Source: Butyrivibrio sp.
GTDB lineage: Bacteria > Bacillota > Clostridia > Lachnospirales > Lachnospiraceae
Length of the DNA: 38,619 nt
Direction of reading: 5' to 3'
Assembly (NCBI RefSeq): GCF_017940685.1
Contig: NZ_JAGAYD010000215.1
Coordinates: forward strand, 1-38,619
The translations under genes and the position numbers were made by a program. Below, one piece after another: positions 26,258 through 34,452 of the stretch. Position 1 is the first letter of the stretch, and each line of letters opens with the position of its first letter. A model generated the notes under the pieces. It searched no databases. It had not been told where the DNA came from and saw nothing but the letters and a program-made list of their open reading frames with translations.

Positions 26258-27628
26258 TTGGAACATAGTAAAAAGAGAGGTTCCTTCTCAGGAAAGATCG
26301 GGTTTGTTTTATCTGCAGCAGGAGCTTCAGTAGGACTTGGAAATATCTGGAGATTCCCTTATCTGTGCGCAAAGTACGGCGGTGGGATTTTCCTTGCAAT
26401 CTATATAATACTGGCACTGACCTTTGGATACACCATGATCATTGCGGAGACAGCCATTGGAAGGCACACAAAAAAGAGCCCTGTTGGGGCTTTTAGCTCT
26501 TTTACAAATAAAAAGCACATGATCTTTGGTGGTTGGATAAACGCTGTTATTCCGATCCTGATAGTTCCGTATTATTCAGTTATCGGTGGCTGGGTATGCA
26601 AATATCTGTATGACTACATTACAGCTGATGTAAATGTGATCGCAGCAGATGGTTTCTTTACAGACTTTATCACCAATGGCGCAGAAAGTGAGTTTTGGTT
26701 TTTGATCTTTTCACTTATTGTGCTTCTGATCATCTTCATGGGAGTAAGAAGAGGAATAGAATCTGTATCTAAGATCATGATGCCAATACTTGCGGTACTT
26801 GCGGTTGTCATCTGCATCTACTCAGTTACAAGGCCAGGGGCTTTAGAGGGAGTTAAGTATTGCCTTATCCCTGACTTTTCAAGGTTTTCTATCATGACCT
26901 TTGTATCCGCTATGGGCCAGATGTTTTATTCTCTTTCCATCGCTATGGGTATCCTTATTACCTTTGGTTCCTATGTGAAAAAAGATGTAAGCATCGAGCA
27001 GTCCACAGAGCAGGTGGAAATATTTGATACAGCAATTGCCATTATCGCAAGCCTTATGATAATCCCTGCTGTATTTGCTTTTTCAGGTGGAAGCCCAGAG
27101 ACTTTAAAGGCTGGACCATCTCTTATGTTCATTACAATGCCCAATATCTTTGCCAGCATGGGCTTTGGAAAGATCATTGGAATACTGTTCTTTTTGCTTG
27201 TTTTATTTGCAGCTGTGACCAGTGCTATCGCACTTTTAGAGAGCGCTGTATCTACCTTTTATGACGAGTTTAAATGGTCAAGAAATCTTGGAACCAGCGT
27301 AATGGGCCTTATTATGGTGGCCCTTGGCTCACTGTCATCCCTCGGCTATGGACCACTTGGCGGTGTTACCATCTTTGGAATGCAGTTTTTGGACTTCTTT
27401 GACTTTTTGACCAACTCCATCATGATGCCAATAGCAGCTCTTTTCACCTGCCTGCTTGTGATCAGGTATATGAGCATTGCTCTTATTGAAGAGGAAGTTG
27501 AGCTTGGAGGACATCCTTTCCGCAGAAAGAAGATGTTTAGCTTCATGATAAAGTATCTGTGCCCGCTGTTTGTGTTGATCATTCTTGTGAGCTCTATCTG
27601 CAGCGTGCTGGGGCTTATTCAGATTTGA
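26258..27628 (+). CDS. Sodium-dependent transporter, NSS (SNF) family
   Basis: A 456-residue symporter of the neurotransmitter:sodium symporter family. The first span holds the diagnostic FVLSAAGASVGLGNIWRFPY, which forms part of the sodium and substrate sites in LeuT-fold members. About 11 hydrophobic spans follow, as in short bacterial members such as MhsT and TnaT, which import amino acids. The start is TTG at 26258, set by the GGAGG site. It is 19 bases after the GH88/GH105-like gene and so probably on the same transcript, though its link to glycan synthesis is not clear. I see no clear terminator after it. The substrate (probably an amino acid) cannot be named. Confidence 0.9.
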   Translation: MEHSKKRGSFSGKIGFVLSAAGASVGLGNIWRFPYLCAKYGGGIFLAIYIILALTFGYTMIIAETAIGRHTKKSPVGAFSSFTNKKHMIFGGWINAVIPILIVPYYSVIGGWVCKYLYDYITADVNVIAADGFFTDFITNGAESEFWFLIFSLIVLLIIFMGVRRGIESVSKIMMPILAVLAVVICIYSVTRPGALEGVKYCLIPDFSRFSIMTFVSAMGQMFYSLSIAMGILITFGSYVKKDVSIEQSTEQVEIFDTAIAIIASLMIIPAVFAFSGGSPETLKAGPSLMFITMPNIFASMGFGKIIGILFFLLVLFAAVTSAIALLESAVSTFYDEFKWSRNLGTSVMGLIMVALGSLSSLGYGPLGGVTIFGMQFLDFFDFLTNSIMMPIAALFTCLLVIRYMSIALIEEEVELGGHPFRRKKMFSFMIKYLCPLFVLIILVSSICSVLGLIQI

Positions 27629-27739
27629 AGATATCGGTCTTGATTTACAGATAGTAACGTGTTACATTATATGTAGTAATAAAAACTACATGCAATAAAT
27701 TTAAAAACTACTTGCGTTTACATATCTGGAGGAGAGACT
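27629..27739 (+). promoter_or_regulatory. Repeat-rich leader of the 85-residue gene
   Basis: A possible promoter is TTGATT (27640-27645), 17 bases, TACATT (27663-27668). Around it lie an inverted repeat GTAAC-GT-GTTAC (27654-27665), an inverted repeat ATGTAGT/ACTACAT with a seven-base loop (27671-27677 and 27685-27691), and a direct repeat of AAAAACTACWTGC at 27681-27693 and 27703-27715. The two direct copies start exactly 22 bases apart, two helical turns, on one DNA face. This suggests a dimeric regulator. GGAGGAG at 27728-27734 serves translation. Confidence 0.45.
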
Positions 27740-27997
27740 ATGAATACAAGAGAACTTAAGAAGTATTTTAAGGATCATTTAGTTCCTTCCAAGCTTTACA
27801 AGATTGGCGGCTCACACAAAAACAGGATCTGTCTTGATAAGACAGAAAGTGGATGGGCAGTATATTTCCAGGATAAAAAGGAGAAGATCGGAGTCCTGAA
27901 TTTTGTTGATGAAGCATCAGCCTGCAGCAGAATGAAGGATGAACTTCGTAAGCTCATGGAGCAGATGTACGGAGTAACATGGATTGCTGCCAGATAA
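27740..27997 (+). CDS. Small protein of unknown function (85 aa)
   Basis: An 85-residue soluble protein, with a strong GGAGGAG ribosome binding site five bases before ATG. Residues 1-40 read as a helix then KIGGSHKNRICLDK; 41-70 hold WAVYFQDKKEKIG and FVDEASACSRM. The pattern helix, glycine turn, W-x-V-Y-(F/Y) strand, then F-x-x-E-x-x-A-C helix recalls short immunity-type or orphan proteins of Firmicutes and Bacteroidetes, but this is an impression and I do not name a family. No toxin gene is next to it. It has its own repeat-rich leader and ends before a shared bidirectional terminator, so it is a stand-alone gene. Confidence 0.7.
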   Translation: MNTRELKKYFKDHLVPSKLYKIGGSHKNRICLDKTESGWAVYFQDKKEKIGVLNFVDEASACSRMKDELRKLMEQMYGVTWIAAR

Positions 27998-28026
27998 GTT
28001 AGAAACATTTGAATACTTACAATAAA

Positions 28027-28054
28027 AAAGAGGTGCCATTTCTGGCACCTCTTT
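28027..28054. terminator. Bidirectional intrinsic terminator
   Basis: A perfect 12-bp stem, AAAGAGGTGCCA (28027-28038) paired with 28043-28054, with a TTTC loop. It has an A-rich run before and a T-rich run after, so it can end both the small gene at 27740 and the convergent sensory hydrogenase gene. Confidence 0.9.
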
Positions 28055-28069
28055 CGTTATCTTTGGTAA

Positions 28070-30019
28070 TTAGTCATGTGAAGCAAGATTTTCTACTTCG
28101 GCTTTTACCTTCTCCATGGTTTCTGCAAGGGTCTGTGTAGATCCAGAAATGTCTTTTGCAGAAGTGGCAAGATTTTTGATCTTGTCATTGACCTGGGTTA
28201 CGATCTCAAGAAGGTCTGAAGTTTCAACGGTGATTCCCTCAAGGGCATTCTTGATGTTGTCGTTTGCAGCACCGCTGTTCTGGGCGGTAGTCTTGGAATC
28301 TGCTGCCAGGTCATTGATTTCAGTTGCGACAACTGCAAAGCCCTTACCAGCGTCTCCGGCTCTTGCAGCCTCGATTGCTGCGTTAAGAGCAAGGAGGTTA
28401 GTCTGGTTGGCAATCTCAACGACCTTCTTGTTGTTTGCTTCAAGCTCATCCAGGTAAGCCGTGATCTGGGTCATGGAGTCGTTGACCTTGTTGCAGAACT
28501 CATTTACGTTGGACATATCTTCTGAAATTGCGGAGCTTTCTTCGGCGTTGTTGCTGTTTCCGCTGCTGATCTCCTGCATAGTGGAGTTCAGTGATACGAA
28601 GTGCTCATTTATTGTATTGATAGCATCTATGATGCTCTGTTTCTGTCTATCAAGTGAAGATCTCTCTTTCTCAACAAGCTCCTGAGCATCTTTCTTTTCA
28701 ATCTCTACGAGATCCTTTAGATAGTGAACACAGTTGGAAGTGTGGTTAAAGCCGTTGTAGATGGCAGTAGCCATATCTTTACAGGTTGCATATCCACAGC
28801 TTGAGCAGTTGATCTTGCGGGACTCTGGTGTTGTCTTGTGCATGTCATTGAAGATCGCGTTGAGCTCAGCCTCTGATGGCTTTTTATATGCGCACTGCTT
28901 GGACTTGTCAGTATACTTTCTGAGGTAATCCTCAAGGCGCAGGTGAGCAAACTGCTTGTTAAGAGCAGCAAGTCTTTTTTGAGGAGTAAGTGGTCTGCTC
29001 CATGGACTCTTCTTGGTGTCTTTTTTAACTCTCTCCTGGATCTCATGGAGATTGTAGAGAGGATCGTCATTACTTGTGATCTTAGGATCTGTACCAGTTC
29101 CTGAAATACAACCGCATCTGCAGTTTAAGGCATCGATGAACAGGAATGGAGTCTTGCCACCTTTGATTCTGTCAGCATTCTTTTCAAGGAAGTGATACAT
29201 GTGCTTTTCACCCTCGATCTGTCTGATGAAGGCGTCGCTTCCAAGTAGCCAGTAAACATTGTCCTTAAGTCCGCCAGGCATAGGATAGATGGAACCAAGT
29301 CCATACTCGATCTCATCTGATACAGGACTTCCAGAGATACCATGCTCCTTCATATATTTCATCATGTGATTGAAGGTTACGTTATATTGAACAAGGCCCT
29401 TGTTATTAGGGTCATCAATTTCCATTTTCTTAGCGATACATGGGCTGATAAATGCCAGCTTATCCTTTATTCCCATCTCTTTTCTTGCATAGACAGCAGC
29501 GCACATAAGAGGGCTCTGTACCGGGAAGAGCTTTGGAAGAAGCTGAGGCAGGTATCTTTCAATATAACCTACAACAGCAGGACAAGGCTGGGAAATTCCG
29601 CCAAGGAAGTTATGCTGCTGGATGTAGTTGATATATGCCCAGGTTGTGATATCAGCACCAAAGGATACACTGATCATCCTGTTTACGCCCATTTTTTTAA
29701 GGCCACCAAGAGCGGATTCATATTCTCTTGGGTAGTCTGCAAGAAAGGCTGGTGCGATGAGGATAGATATCTTTTCGCCCCTCTTAAGGTCTTCAAAGAA
29801 TCTCTCTGTATCGTCATTGTATTCTCTTGCGTTATGCTCGCAGGCATCAAAACATGCACCGCAGGCAATACACTTGCTGGAGTCAACTTGGATCTTGGAT
29901 ATGCCATCAGCGTCAGGCTCTCCAGACACACATGCACCCATACAGCTACAAGCACTGATACATTTGTTACAGCCAACGCAGTTGTCGTTGGTAAATACTA
30001 ATTGAAAGTTTTCAGCCAT
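28070..30019 (-). CDS. Soluble sensory [FeFe]-hydrogenase fused to a chemoreceptor signalling domain
   Basis: A 649-residue protein without membrane spans. Two ferredoxin-like 4Fe-4S clusters are bound by C14/C17/C20/C24 and C50/C53/C56/C60. The hydrogenase large-subunit domain (about 75-370) has the three H-cluster motifs in altered form: QPCPA (C146), SPCIAKKME (C194) and NCRCGC (C300 and C304). These altered forms mark sensory rather than catalytic [FeFe]-hydrogenases. A further 4Fe-4S site has C405, C408, C413 and C430. A coiled coil follows, and then a methyl-accepting chemotaxis signalling tip at about 530-575 ([19 protein letters not shown]). I infer a cytoplasmic hydrogen or redox sensor that signals to CheA/CheW. 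Ribosome binding site GGAGAC precedes its start. No PAS domain is seen. Confidence 0.88.
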   Translation of the reverse strand: MAENFQLVFTNDNCVGCNKCISACSCMGACVSGEPDADGISKIQVDSSKCIACGACFDACEHNAREYNDDTERFFEDLKRGEKISILIAPAFLADYPREYESALGGLKKMGVNRMISVSFGADITTWAYINYIQQHNFLGGISQPCPAVVGYIERYLPQLLPKLFPVQSPLMCAAVYARKEMGIKDKLAFISPCIAKKMEIDDPNNKGLVQYNVTFNHMMKYMKEHGISGSPVSDEIEYGLGSIYPMPGGLKDNVYWLLGSDAFIRQIEGEKHMYHFLEKNADRIKGGKTPFLFIDALNCRCGCISGTGTDPKITSNDDPLYNLHEIQERVKKDTKKSPWSRPLTPQKRLAALNKQFAHLRLEDYLRKYTDKSKQCAYKKPSEAELNAIFNDMHKTTPESRKINCSSCGYATCKDMATAIYNGFNHTSNCVHYLKDLVEIEKKDAQELVEKERSSLDRQKQSIIDAINTINEHFVSLNSTMQEISSGNSNNAEESSAISEDMSNVNEFCNKVNDSMTQITAYLDELEANNKKVVEIANQTNLLALNAAIEAARAGDAGKGFAVVATEINDLAADSKTTAQNSGAANDNIKNALEGITVETSDLLEIVTQVNDKIKNLATSAKDISGSTQTLAETMEKVKAEVENLASHD

Positions 30020-30160
30020 TTTATAGTCTCCAATCTCCTATTGCGAACATCATACCGCACATATATATATCTTATACCGATTGGATGAAATGGGGGATGT
30101 TTTTCGGTTAATTTAATCAAAATTTAAGGATTGATATTCAGGGAAAAGAACTCTGAAAAA

Positions 30161-30174
30161 TAAAAACGTTTTTG
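30161..30174. promoter_or_regulatory. Upstream LacI-type operator 1
   Basis: TAAAAACGTTTTTG, a 12-bp perfect palindrome AAAAACGTTTTT around the CG centre at 30167/30168. Its centre is 120 bases from operator 2. LacI-family repressors bind palindromes with a central CG, and a LacI-type gene lies in the same unit. Confidence 0.65.
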
Positions 30175-30235
30175 TATAAAATGCAGAATTTTTATTTTCC
30201 AATATGTCTAAAATGCCAAAAATAGTGAAAGCATA

Positions 30236-30265
30236 TTGCCAAACTTGTATGCATTATGCTAGTAT
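30236..30265 (+). promoter_or_regulatory. Probable promoter of the sugar-importer operon
   Basis: TTGCCA (30236-30241), 18 bases, TAGTAT (30260-30265). The predicted start near 30272 would put operator 2 at about +9 to +23, a typical repressing site. GATAAT at 30276-30281 is an alternative -10 with a poorer -35. Confidence 0.45.
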
Positions 30266-30280
30266 CTGCTTACAAGATAA

Positions 30281-30294
30281 TAAAAACGTTTTTA
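30281..30294. promoter_or_regulatory. LacI-type operator 2, perfect 14-bp palindrome
   Basis: TAAAAACGTTTTTA is its own reverse complement. It lies just downstream of the best promoter candidate and 34 bases before the permease start, so a bound repressor would block transcription. Confidence 0.7.
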
Positions 30295-30327
30295 TTCGTG
30301 ATCTAACTAGTATTTGGGAGGATTTGT

Positions 30328-31779
30328 ATGAGGAATAAATGGATATCTGGAGGCAAGTGGATATCGGGAATAAGTGCTTTCATTCTTATTCTTTCTCTCC
30401 CTATTTTTAACTGGATCAAGGTAGTCAACCTGGTTACTCTCTTTTCCAGGATTGGCGTGACAAAAGAGATGGCAGGCGATCTCCTTACTGGATACAACCT
30501 GTACAATCTTTTGTCCTTTGTCCAGTATTCAAACCAGGGAGTTCTGGGACTGCCATCCATGGTACTTCTGATACTTATGGCGTCTGCGATCTACTTCAAT
30601 GTAGCCTACATCATCAGAACCTTTATGGCCAGCAGGAACAGAAAGGGGAAGGGCGAGCTTTCACTTTTAGCTGCAGGAAAATGTGCCTTTTTATTTGAGT
30701 TCATAGCAGCTTTATCAACAATCGTGTTTGTGATCTTTTCCAACATAAGATTTGGAATGACGGGATTTCTTCCATCTGCAGTGGTGTTTATCGAGCTGAT
30801 CGTTTCACTGGCGGCTTACATCTACATCAAGGTACTTGAGAGCAGAGAACGCAAGAAATACCGAGAGCATGGACTATTAGTAGAAATAAAGAGAAACTGG
30901 GTACTGTTTGTCATGCTGATACCTACATTTGTCTACTTCATGATCAACAACTACCTGCCGATGCTGGGTGTGTACTTTGCATTCACATCATTTAACTTTA
31001 GAGACGGCCTTTGGTCCAGTCCCTTCACTGGATTTAAGAACTTTGAGTTTTTGATCAAGGCAGACCTTTTCAGACTCACCAAGAACACAGTTCTTTACAA
31101 CGTGGTGTTCATAGGAATTGGCAATATACTTCAGATCATCTTTGCAATCCTTGTTAGCAGGGTGACAGTTAAGTGGTTTAAAAAGACTTCACAGACACTG
31201 ATGTTCATGCCATATTTCGTATCGTTTGTTATTTTAAAAGTTATTGTCTACAACGTATTTGAGTATCAGTACGGACTTATCAATAACATCATCACCGGCT
31301 TTGGGGGAGACAGGATTGACTTTTACAACACCCCAGGCTACTGGCCATTTCTCATAACCTTCTTCTATTTATGGAAGAATATCGGATATGGAATGGTTGT
31401 GTACCTTGCCACCATCATGGGAATTGACAACGAGATCTACGAGGCAGCAAGAGTTGACGGAGCAAACGATCTTCAGCAGATCTGGTACATCACTCTGCCA
31501 CACATCAAACCAACCTTCATAATCCTTTTGCTCTACGCACTTGGAAGCATCATGAAGGGCCAGTTCGAGCTGTTCTACCAGCTTATTGGTAACAACGGAG
31601 TATTGTTCAACGCAACGGATATCTTTGACACATATGTGTATAGGATCACAATGACACAGCCACTTTCAATCGGCCTTGGAACTGCTGCTGGTCTTTACCA
31701 GTCACTGTTCGGATTTTTGATCATTGTCCTTGTAAACTATGTTGTTAAAAAGAGAAATCCAGAGTACGCACTGTTCTAA
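30328..31779 (+). CDS. CUT1-type sugar ABC importer permease (LplB-like) with N-terminal extension
   Basis: A 483-residue permease. The usual LplB/YtcQ-type domain starts near residue 185 with VLFVMLIPTFVYFMIN and holds the EAA loop from E372 (EAARVDGANDLQQIWYITLP), which contacts the ATPase. Before it are about 180 residues with four more hydrophobic spans (about 8-27, 74-98, 110-135 and 145-165) and a charged linker, not present in normal ~300-residue members. It pairs with the permease at 31794 and the binding protein at 32764. There is no ATPase gene nearby, so a shared MsmK/MsmX-type ATPase encoded elsewhere is expected. The GGGAGG site precedes ATG by six bases. The substrate is probably an oligosaccharide. 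Confidence 0.9.
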   Translation: MRNKWISGGKWISGISAFILILSLPIFNWIKVVNLVTLFSRIGVTKEMAGDLLTGYNLYNLLSFVQYSNQGVLGLPSMVLLILMASAIYFNVAYIIRTFMASRNRKGKGELSLLAAGKCAFLFEFIAALSTIVFVIFSNIRFGMTGFLPSAVVFIELIVSLAAYIYIKVLESRERKKYREHGLLVEIKRNWVLFVMLIPTFVYFMINNYLPMLGVYFAFTSFNFRDGLWSSPFTGFKNFEFLIKADLFRLTKNTVLYNVVFIGIGNILQIIFAILVSRVTVKWFKKTSQTLMFMPYFVSFVILKVIVYNVFEYQYGLINNIITGFGGDRIDFYNTPGYWPFLITFFYLWKNIGYGMVVYLATIMGIDNEIYEAARVDGANDLQQIWYITLPHIKPTFIILLLYALGSIMKGQFELFYQLIGNNGVLFNATDIFDTYVYRITMTQPLSIGLGTAAGLYQSLFGFLIIVLVNYVVKKRNPEYALF

Positions 31780-31793
31780 GGAAGGAGGAAGAC

Positions 31794-32720
31794 ATGGCAA
31801 AAGATTTAGACTACGAACCATCAGCCCCAAAGACCATAAAAAAGTCCACTGGGACCAAGATCTTTGAAGCTATAGCTTACATATTGCTTGCGGTTGGATC
31901 CATAGTGTGCGTGCTCCCTTTCATCATCATTGTGTCAGGATCATTTACAGATAACTCAACGATCCTTATAAAGGGATATTCTCTTCTTCCAAGGGATTTC
32001 ACACTATCTGCATATCAGACGATCTTTAGATCGCCAAAAGATATACTCCAGGCCTACAAGATGACTCTTTACTACACAGTTGTAGGTACAGGCCTTGGAC
32101 TTATGATGATAACTTTAACTGGTTACGTTATCTCAAGAAAAGAGTTTAAGTACAGAAATACCGTTTCATTTCTTATTTATTTCACCAGCATCTTCGGAGG
32201 CGGCATGATCCCATGGTATCTGATGTATGCCAATGTACTCAACTTAAAGGGATCAACACTGGCAATCTGGTTCCCGGCTCTTATGAGTCCCTTCCTTGTA
32301 ATCCTTATGAGGACATTCATTGTGGGAGCAGTTCCGGATGCTATTACAGAGTCAGCCAAGATAGATGGCGCAGGACATTTTACAATCTTCTTCAGGATCG
32401 TACTTCCGGTTCTTAAACCGGGACTTGCGACAGTAGGTCTTTTCCTGGCACTTGGCTACTGGAATGATTGGTACAGATCTTCAATGTTTAGTACCAATTC
32501 ATCCACCTGGCAGCTGCAGTTCTATCTGTATGACCTTCTTAATGCCACAACAGCCATGAAGCAGATGGCAAGTAACGTCAGCATGAAGACAGCTGACCTT
32601 CCTACTGAGTCAGTTAAGCTGGCAATGGCAGTAGTAGCAACAGGACCAGTGCTTTTGTTCTATCCATTTGTACAGAGATTCTTCGTTTCAGGAATCACTG
32701 TTGGTGCAGTAAAAGGCTGA
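31794..32720 (+). CDS. CUT1-type sugar ABC importer permease (LplC/YtcP-like)
   Basis: A 308-residue permease with six spans and the EAA loop from E186 (ESAKIDGAGHFTIFFRIVLP). It is the normal length for the family and is the second half of the membrane channel with the 30328 gene, 14 bases upstream. A GGAGG site precedes the ATG. The N-terminal ~25 residues are polar and cytoplasmic. In LplB/LplC-type importers of gut and rumen Firmicutes the substrates are plant or host oligosaccharides. The gene ends 43 bases before the binding-protein gene, and the gap holds operator 3. Confidence 0.92.
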   Translation: MAKDLDYEPSAPKTIKKSTGTKIFEAIAYILLAVGSIVCVLPFIIIVSGSFTDNSTILIKGYSLLPRDFTLSAYQTIFRSPKDILQAYKMTLYYTVVGTGLGLMMITLTGYVISRKEFKYRNTVSFLIYFTSIFGGGMIPWYLMYANVLNLKGSTLAIWFPALMSPFLVILMRTFIVGAVPDAITESAKIDGAGHFTIFFRIVLPVLKPGLATVGLFLALGYWNDWYRSSMFSTNSSTWQLQFYLYDLLNATTAMKQMASNVSMKTADLPTESVKLAMAVVATGPVLLFYPFVQRFFVSGITVGAVKG

Positions 32721-32724
32721 TTTA

Positions 32725-32738
32725 TAAAAACGTTTTCA
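32725..32738. promoter_or_regulatory. LacI-type operator 3 before the binding-protein gene
   Basis: TAAAAACGTTTTCA, matching operators 1 and 2 except at the last two bases. It lies in the 43-base gap after the permease, ahead of TATAAA at 32745-32750 and the GGAGG site. It may control a second promoter for the binding protein. It also fits the CcpA cre pattern at all but one position. Confidence 0.6.
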
Positions 32739-32763
32739 TATTTATATAAAAAGGAGGCAAAAT

Positions 32764-34413
32764 ATGAAGAAAAAAGTTTTAAGTGTATTGTTGTCAATGG
32801 CAATGGTGGCTGGAGTCATCACAGGTTGTGGCGGCGCAGCTCAGTCAGCAGCTGATCAGCTGGAGGCTGAAGGGGTTACAGAGATCCCTCAGTCAGAGGC
32901 TTCAACAGAGGCTGCAACTACGGAGGCACCTGCAGAGACAGAGGCAAAAGAGCTTGATCTCTCACAGCAGGTTGATCTTGTGTTCTATGTAATGGGTGAT
33001 GCTCCACAGGACGAAGAGCTTGTTGAGGATGCCCTCAATGAAAAGCTCCTTGAGAAGTGCAACGCAACAGTTGATATGCAGTTTTCAACATGGACAGATT
33101 TCCAGCAGAAGTATGCTAACGAGATCACAGCACAGAGTGCAGATCTTATCTACATCGCTAACTGGCTCAACTATGGACAGCTTGCAAGTAGCGGAGCTTT
33201 CGAAGAGCTTGATGAGATGCTTGACACTGTAGCTCCTGAGCTTAAGGCAACTGTTGGCGATAGCGCTCTTAACATGTGCAAGGTAGATGGCAAGATCTAT
33301 GCAGTACCTAATACATGGGCTGAGTATGTATGTAACGGTGTTAAGTACAGAGAAGATCTTCGTGCTAAGTACGACCTTCCTGTTCCTGATTCACTTGAGA
33401 ACCTTGAGGCTTACCTTCTTGGTATCAAAGAGAACGAGCCTAACCAGGGCCTTCTTACTGTAACAACAGAAGAGAGCCAGGGACTTAAGACTGGTTTCGA
33501 TGCAGCATGGGCTCTTAACTTCAAGTATCCTTGGGTTGCTAACAATGGTCTTGACTATGGTCTTGCAGCAAACTACGACACACCTGCAGATGTTTATGAC
33601 TACTGGTATTCAGATGACTTCGTAGATGATATGAAGCTTATGAAGAAGTGGGCAGATCTTGGCTTCTGGAGCAAGAGTGCACTTTCAGATACAAACAACT
33701 CTGATGCATACAAGAACGGCCTTTGCGTAGCAGAGGTTGCTGGACAGAACCCTAACAAGCAGGTTACAGCTATCGCAGATTTTGAGAATGCAGGACAGGG
33801 CTGGGAGTCAGCATATGTTGCATATGGTGAGACAAACGGAATCATTTATCCTGGACATGCTACACAGAACGGAACAGCAATCGTAAGAGGCTGCAAAGAT
33901 CCTGAGAGAGCACTTCTTGTTCTTCAGACACTTCTTTGCGACGAAGAGACAAACGCAATCCTTCAGTATGGTATCAAGGGAACACACTACGATGTAGTTG
34001 ATGGCATCTACAAGAACCTTCAGGAAGAGGCAGGCGAGACACCTACATTCCCATATGAAGGCTTCAACACATGGAACCTCAGAAATGGTGAGACCAAGCT
34101 TCCTCAGAAGACAGACGTAGCTCTTCAGGAGATGTTTGACAAGTACGCAGCACTTGGCGCTAAGACCAAGTTCCCTAACGTAAATATCTATGATGGCTTT
34201 GCAGAGAACTATGACTCCTACAGCGCTGAGAGATCAGCAGTAAGTAACGTTATGAGACAGTACCTTGCTCCTCTTGAGGCAGGTCTTGTTGATGATGTTG
34301 ACGCAGCAGTAGAAGAGTTCAGAAGCAAGATGAAAGAAGCTGGCATTGATAAGTGCCGTGAAGAGTACACAAAGCAGTGGGTTGCATACTGCGAAGAGTA
34401 CGATTACAAGTAA
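32764..34413 (+). CDS. Extracellular sugar-binding lipoprotein of the ABC importer
   Basis: A 549-residue lipoprotein. Residues 1-21 are a signal peptide, and VITGC places the lipidated Cys at 22. A Glu/Ala/Thr-rich linker (about 28-65) is followed by the binding domain. The length and position after two LplB/LplC-type permeases match family-1 type oligosaccharide-binding proteins. Visible WxxY and aromatic clusters (TWAEYVCN, WALNFKYPW) may stack on sugars. The codon choice is visibly narrow (runs of CTT, GCA, AAC, ACA), more so than in neighbouring genes, which agrees with high expression of a binding protein. GGAGG is six bases before the start. The substrate is unknown. Confidence 0.92.
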   Translation: MKKKVLSVLLSMAMVAGVITGCGGAAQSAADQLEAEGVTEIPQSEASTEAATTEAPAETEAKELDLSQQVDLVFYVMGDAPQDEELVEDALNEKLLEKCNATVDMQFSTWTDFQQKYANEITAQSADLIYIANWLNYGQLASSGAFEELDEMLDTVAPELKATVGDSALNMCKVDGKIYAVPNTWAEYVCNGVKYREDLRAKYDLPVPDSLENLEAYLLGIKENEPNQGLLTVTTEESQGLKTGFDAAWALNFKYPWVANNGLDYGLAANYDTPADVYDYWYSDDFVDDMKLMKKWADLGFWSKSALSDTNNSDAYKNGLCVAEVAGQNPNKQVTAIADFENAGQGWESAYVAYGETNGIIYPGHATQNGTAIVRGCKDPERALLVLQTLLCDEETNAILQYGIKGTHYDVVDGIYKNLQEEAGETPTFPYEGFNTWNLRNGETKLPQKTDVALQEMFDKYAALGAKTKFPNVNIYDGFAENYDSYSAERSAVSNVMRQYLAPLEAGLVDDVDAAVEEFRSKMKEAGIDKCREEYTKQWVAYCEEYDYK

Positions 34414-34428
34414 TTGGTGTGGTATAAT
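34404..34428 (+). promoter_or_regulatory. Extended -10 promoter of the LacI-type gene
   Basis: TGGTATAAT at 34420-34428 is a perfect TGn extended -10. It needs no strong -35; TTACAA at 34404-34409 has too short a spacer (13). It begins inside the 3' end of the binding-protein gene. No palindromic operator is near it, so the regulator would not repress itself by the same sites. Confidence 0.6.
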
Positions 34429-34437
34429 GTCTAGATG

Positions 34438-34443
34438 AAGGAG
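34438..34443 (+). promoter_or_regulatory. Ribosome binding site for the TTG start at 34453
   Basis: AAGGAG nine bases before the TTG at 34453. No ATG is available between it and the DNA-binding helix-turn-helix, so TTG is the start. Confidence 0.65.
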
Positions 34444-34452
34444 TAACCTACT

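Larger units (their letters stand above)
30020..30327. other. Divergent regulatory region between the sensory hydrogenase and the sugar importer
   Basis: A 308-base AT-rich gap with no credible gene. It holds the ribosome binding site of the minus-strand hydrogenase near 30026-30031 (GGAGAC), an alternating AT run at 30060-30070, two palindromic operators (30161-30174 and 30281-30294), a likely plus-strand promoter before the permease, and the GGGAGG site at 30316-30321 for the permease start. I could not fix a convincing promoter for the hydrogenase gene; TATGAT on the minus strand (30054 to 30049) is the best -10. Confidence 0.6.

Noticed and set aside
27681-27715. The two direct repeats as the start of a CRISPR array
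   Set aside because: There are only two 13-base copies with a 9-base gap between them, no spacer-length units and no cas genes.
29342-30001. 219-residue open frame on the plus strand opposite the hydrogenase gene
   Set aside because: It is the shadow of a gene with clear cysteine and H-cluster motifs; its own translation has no recognisable domain and no convincing ribosome binding site.
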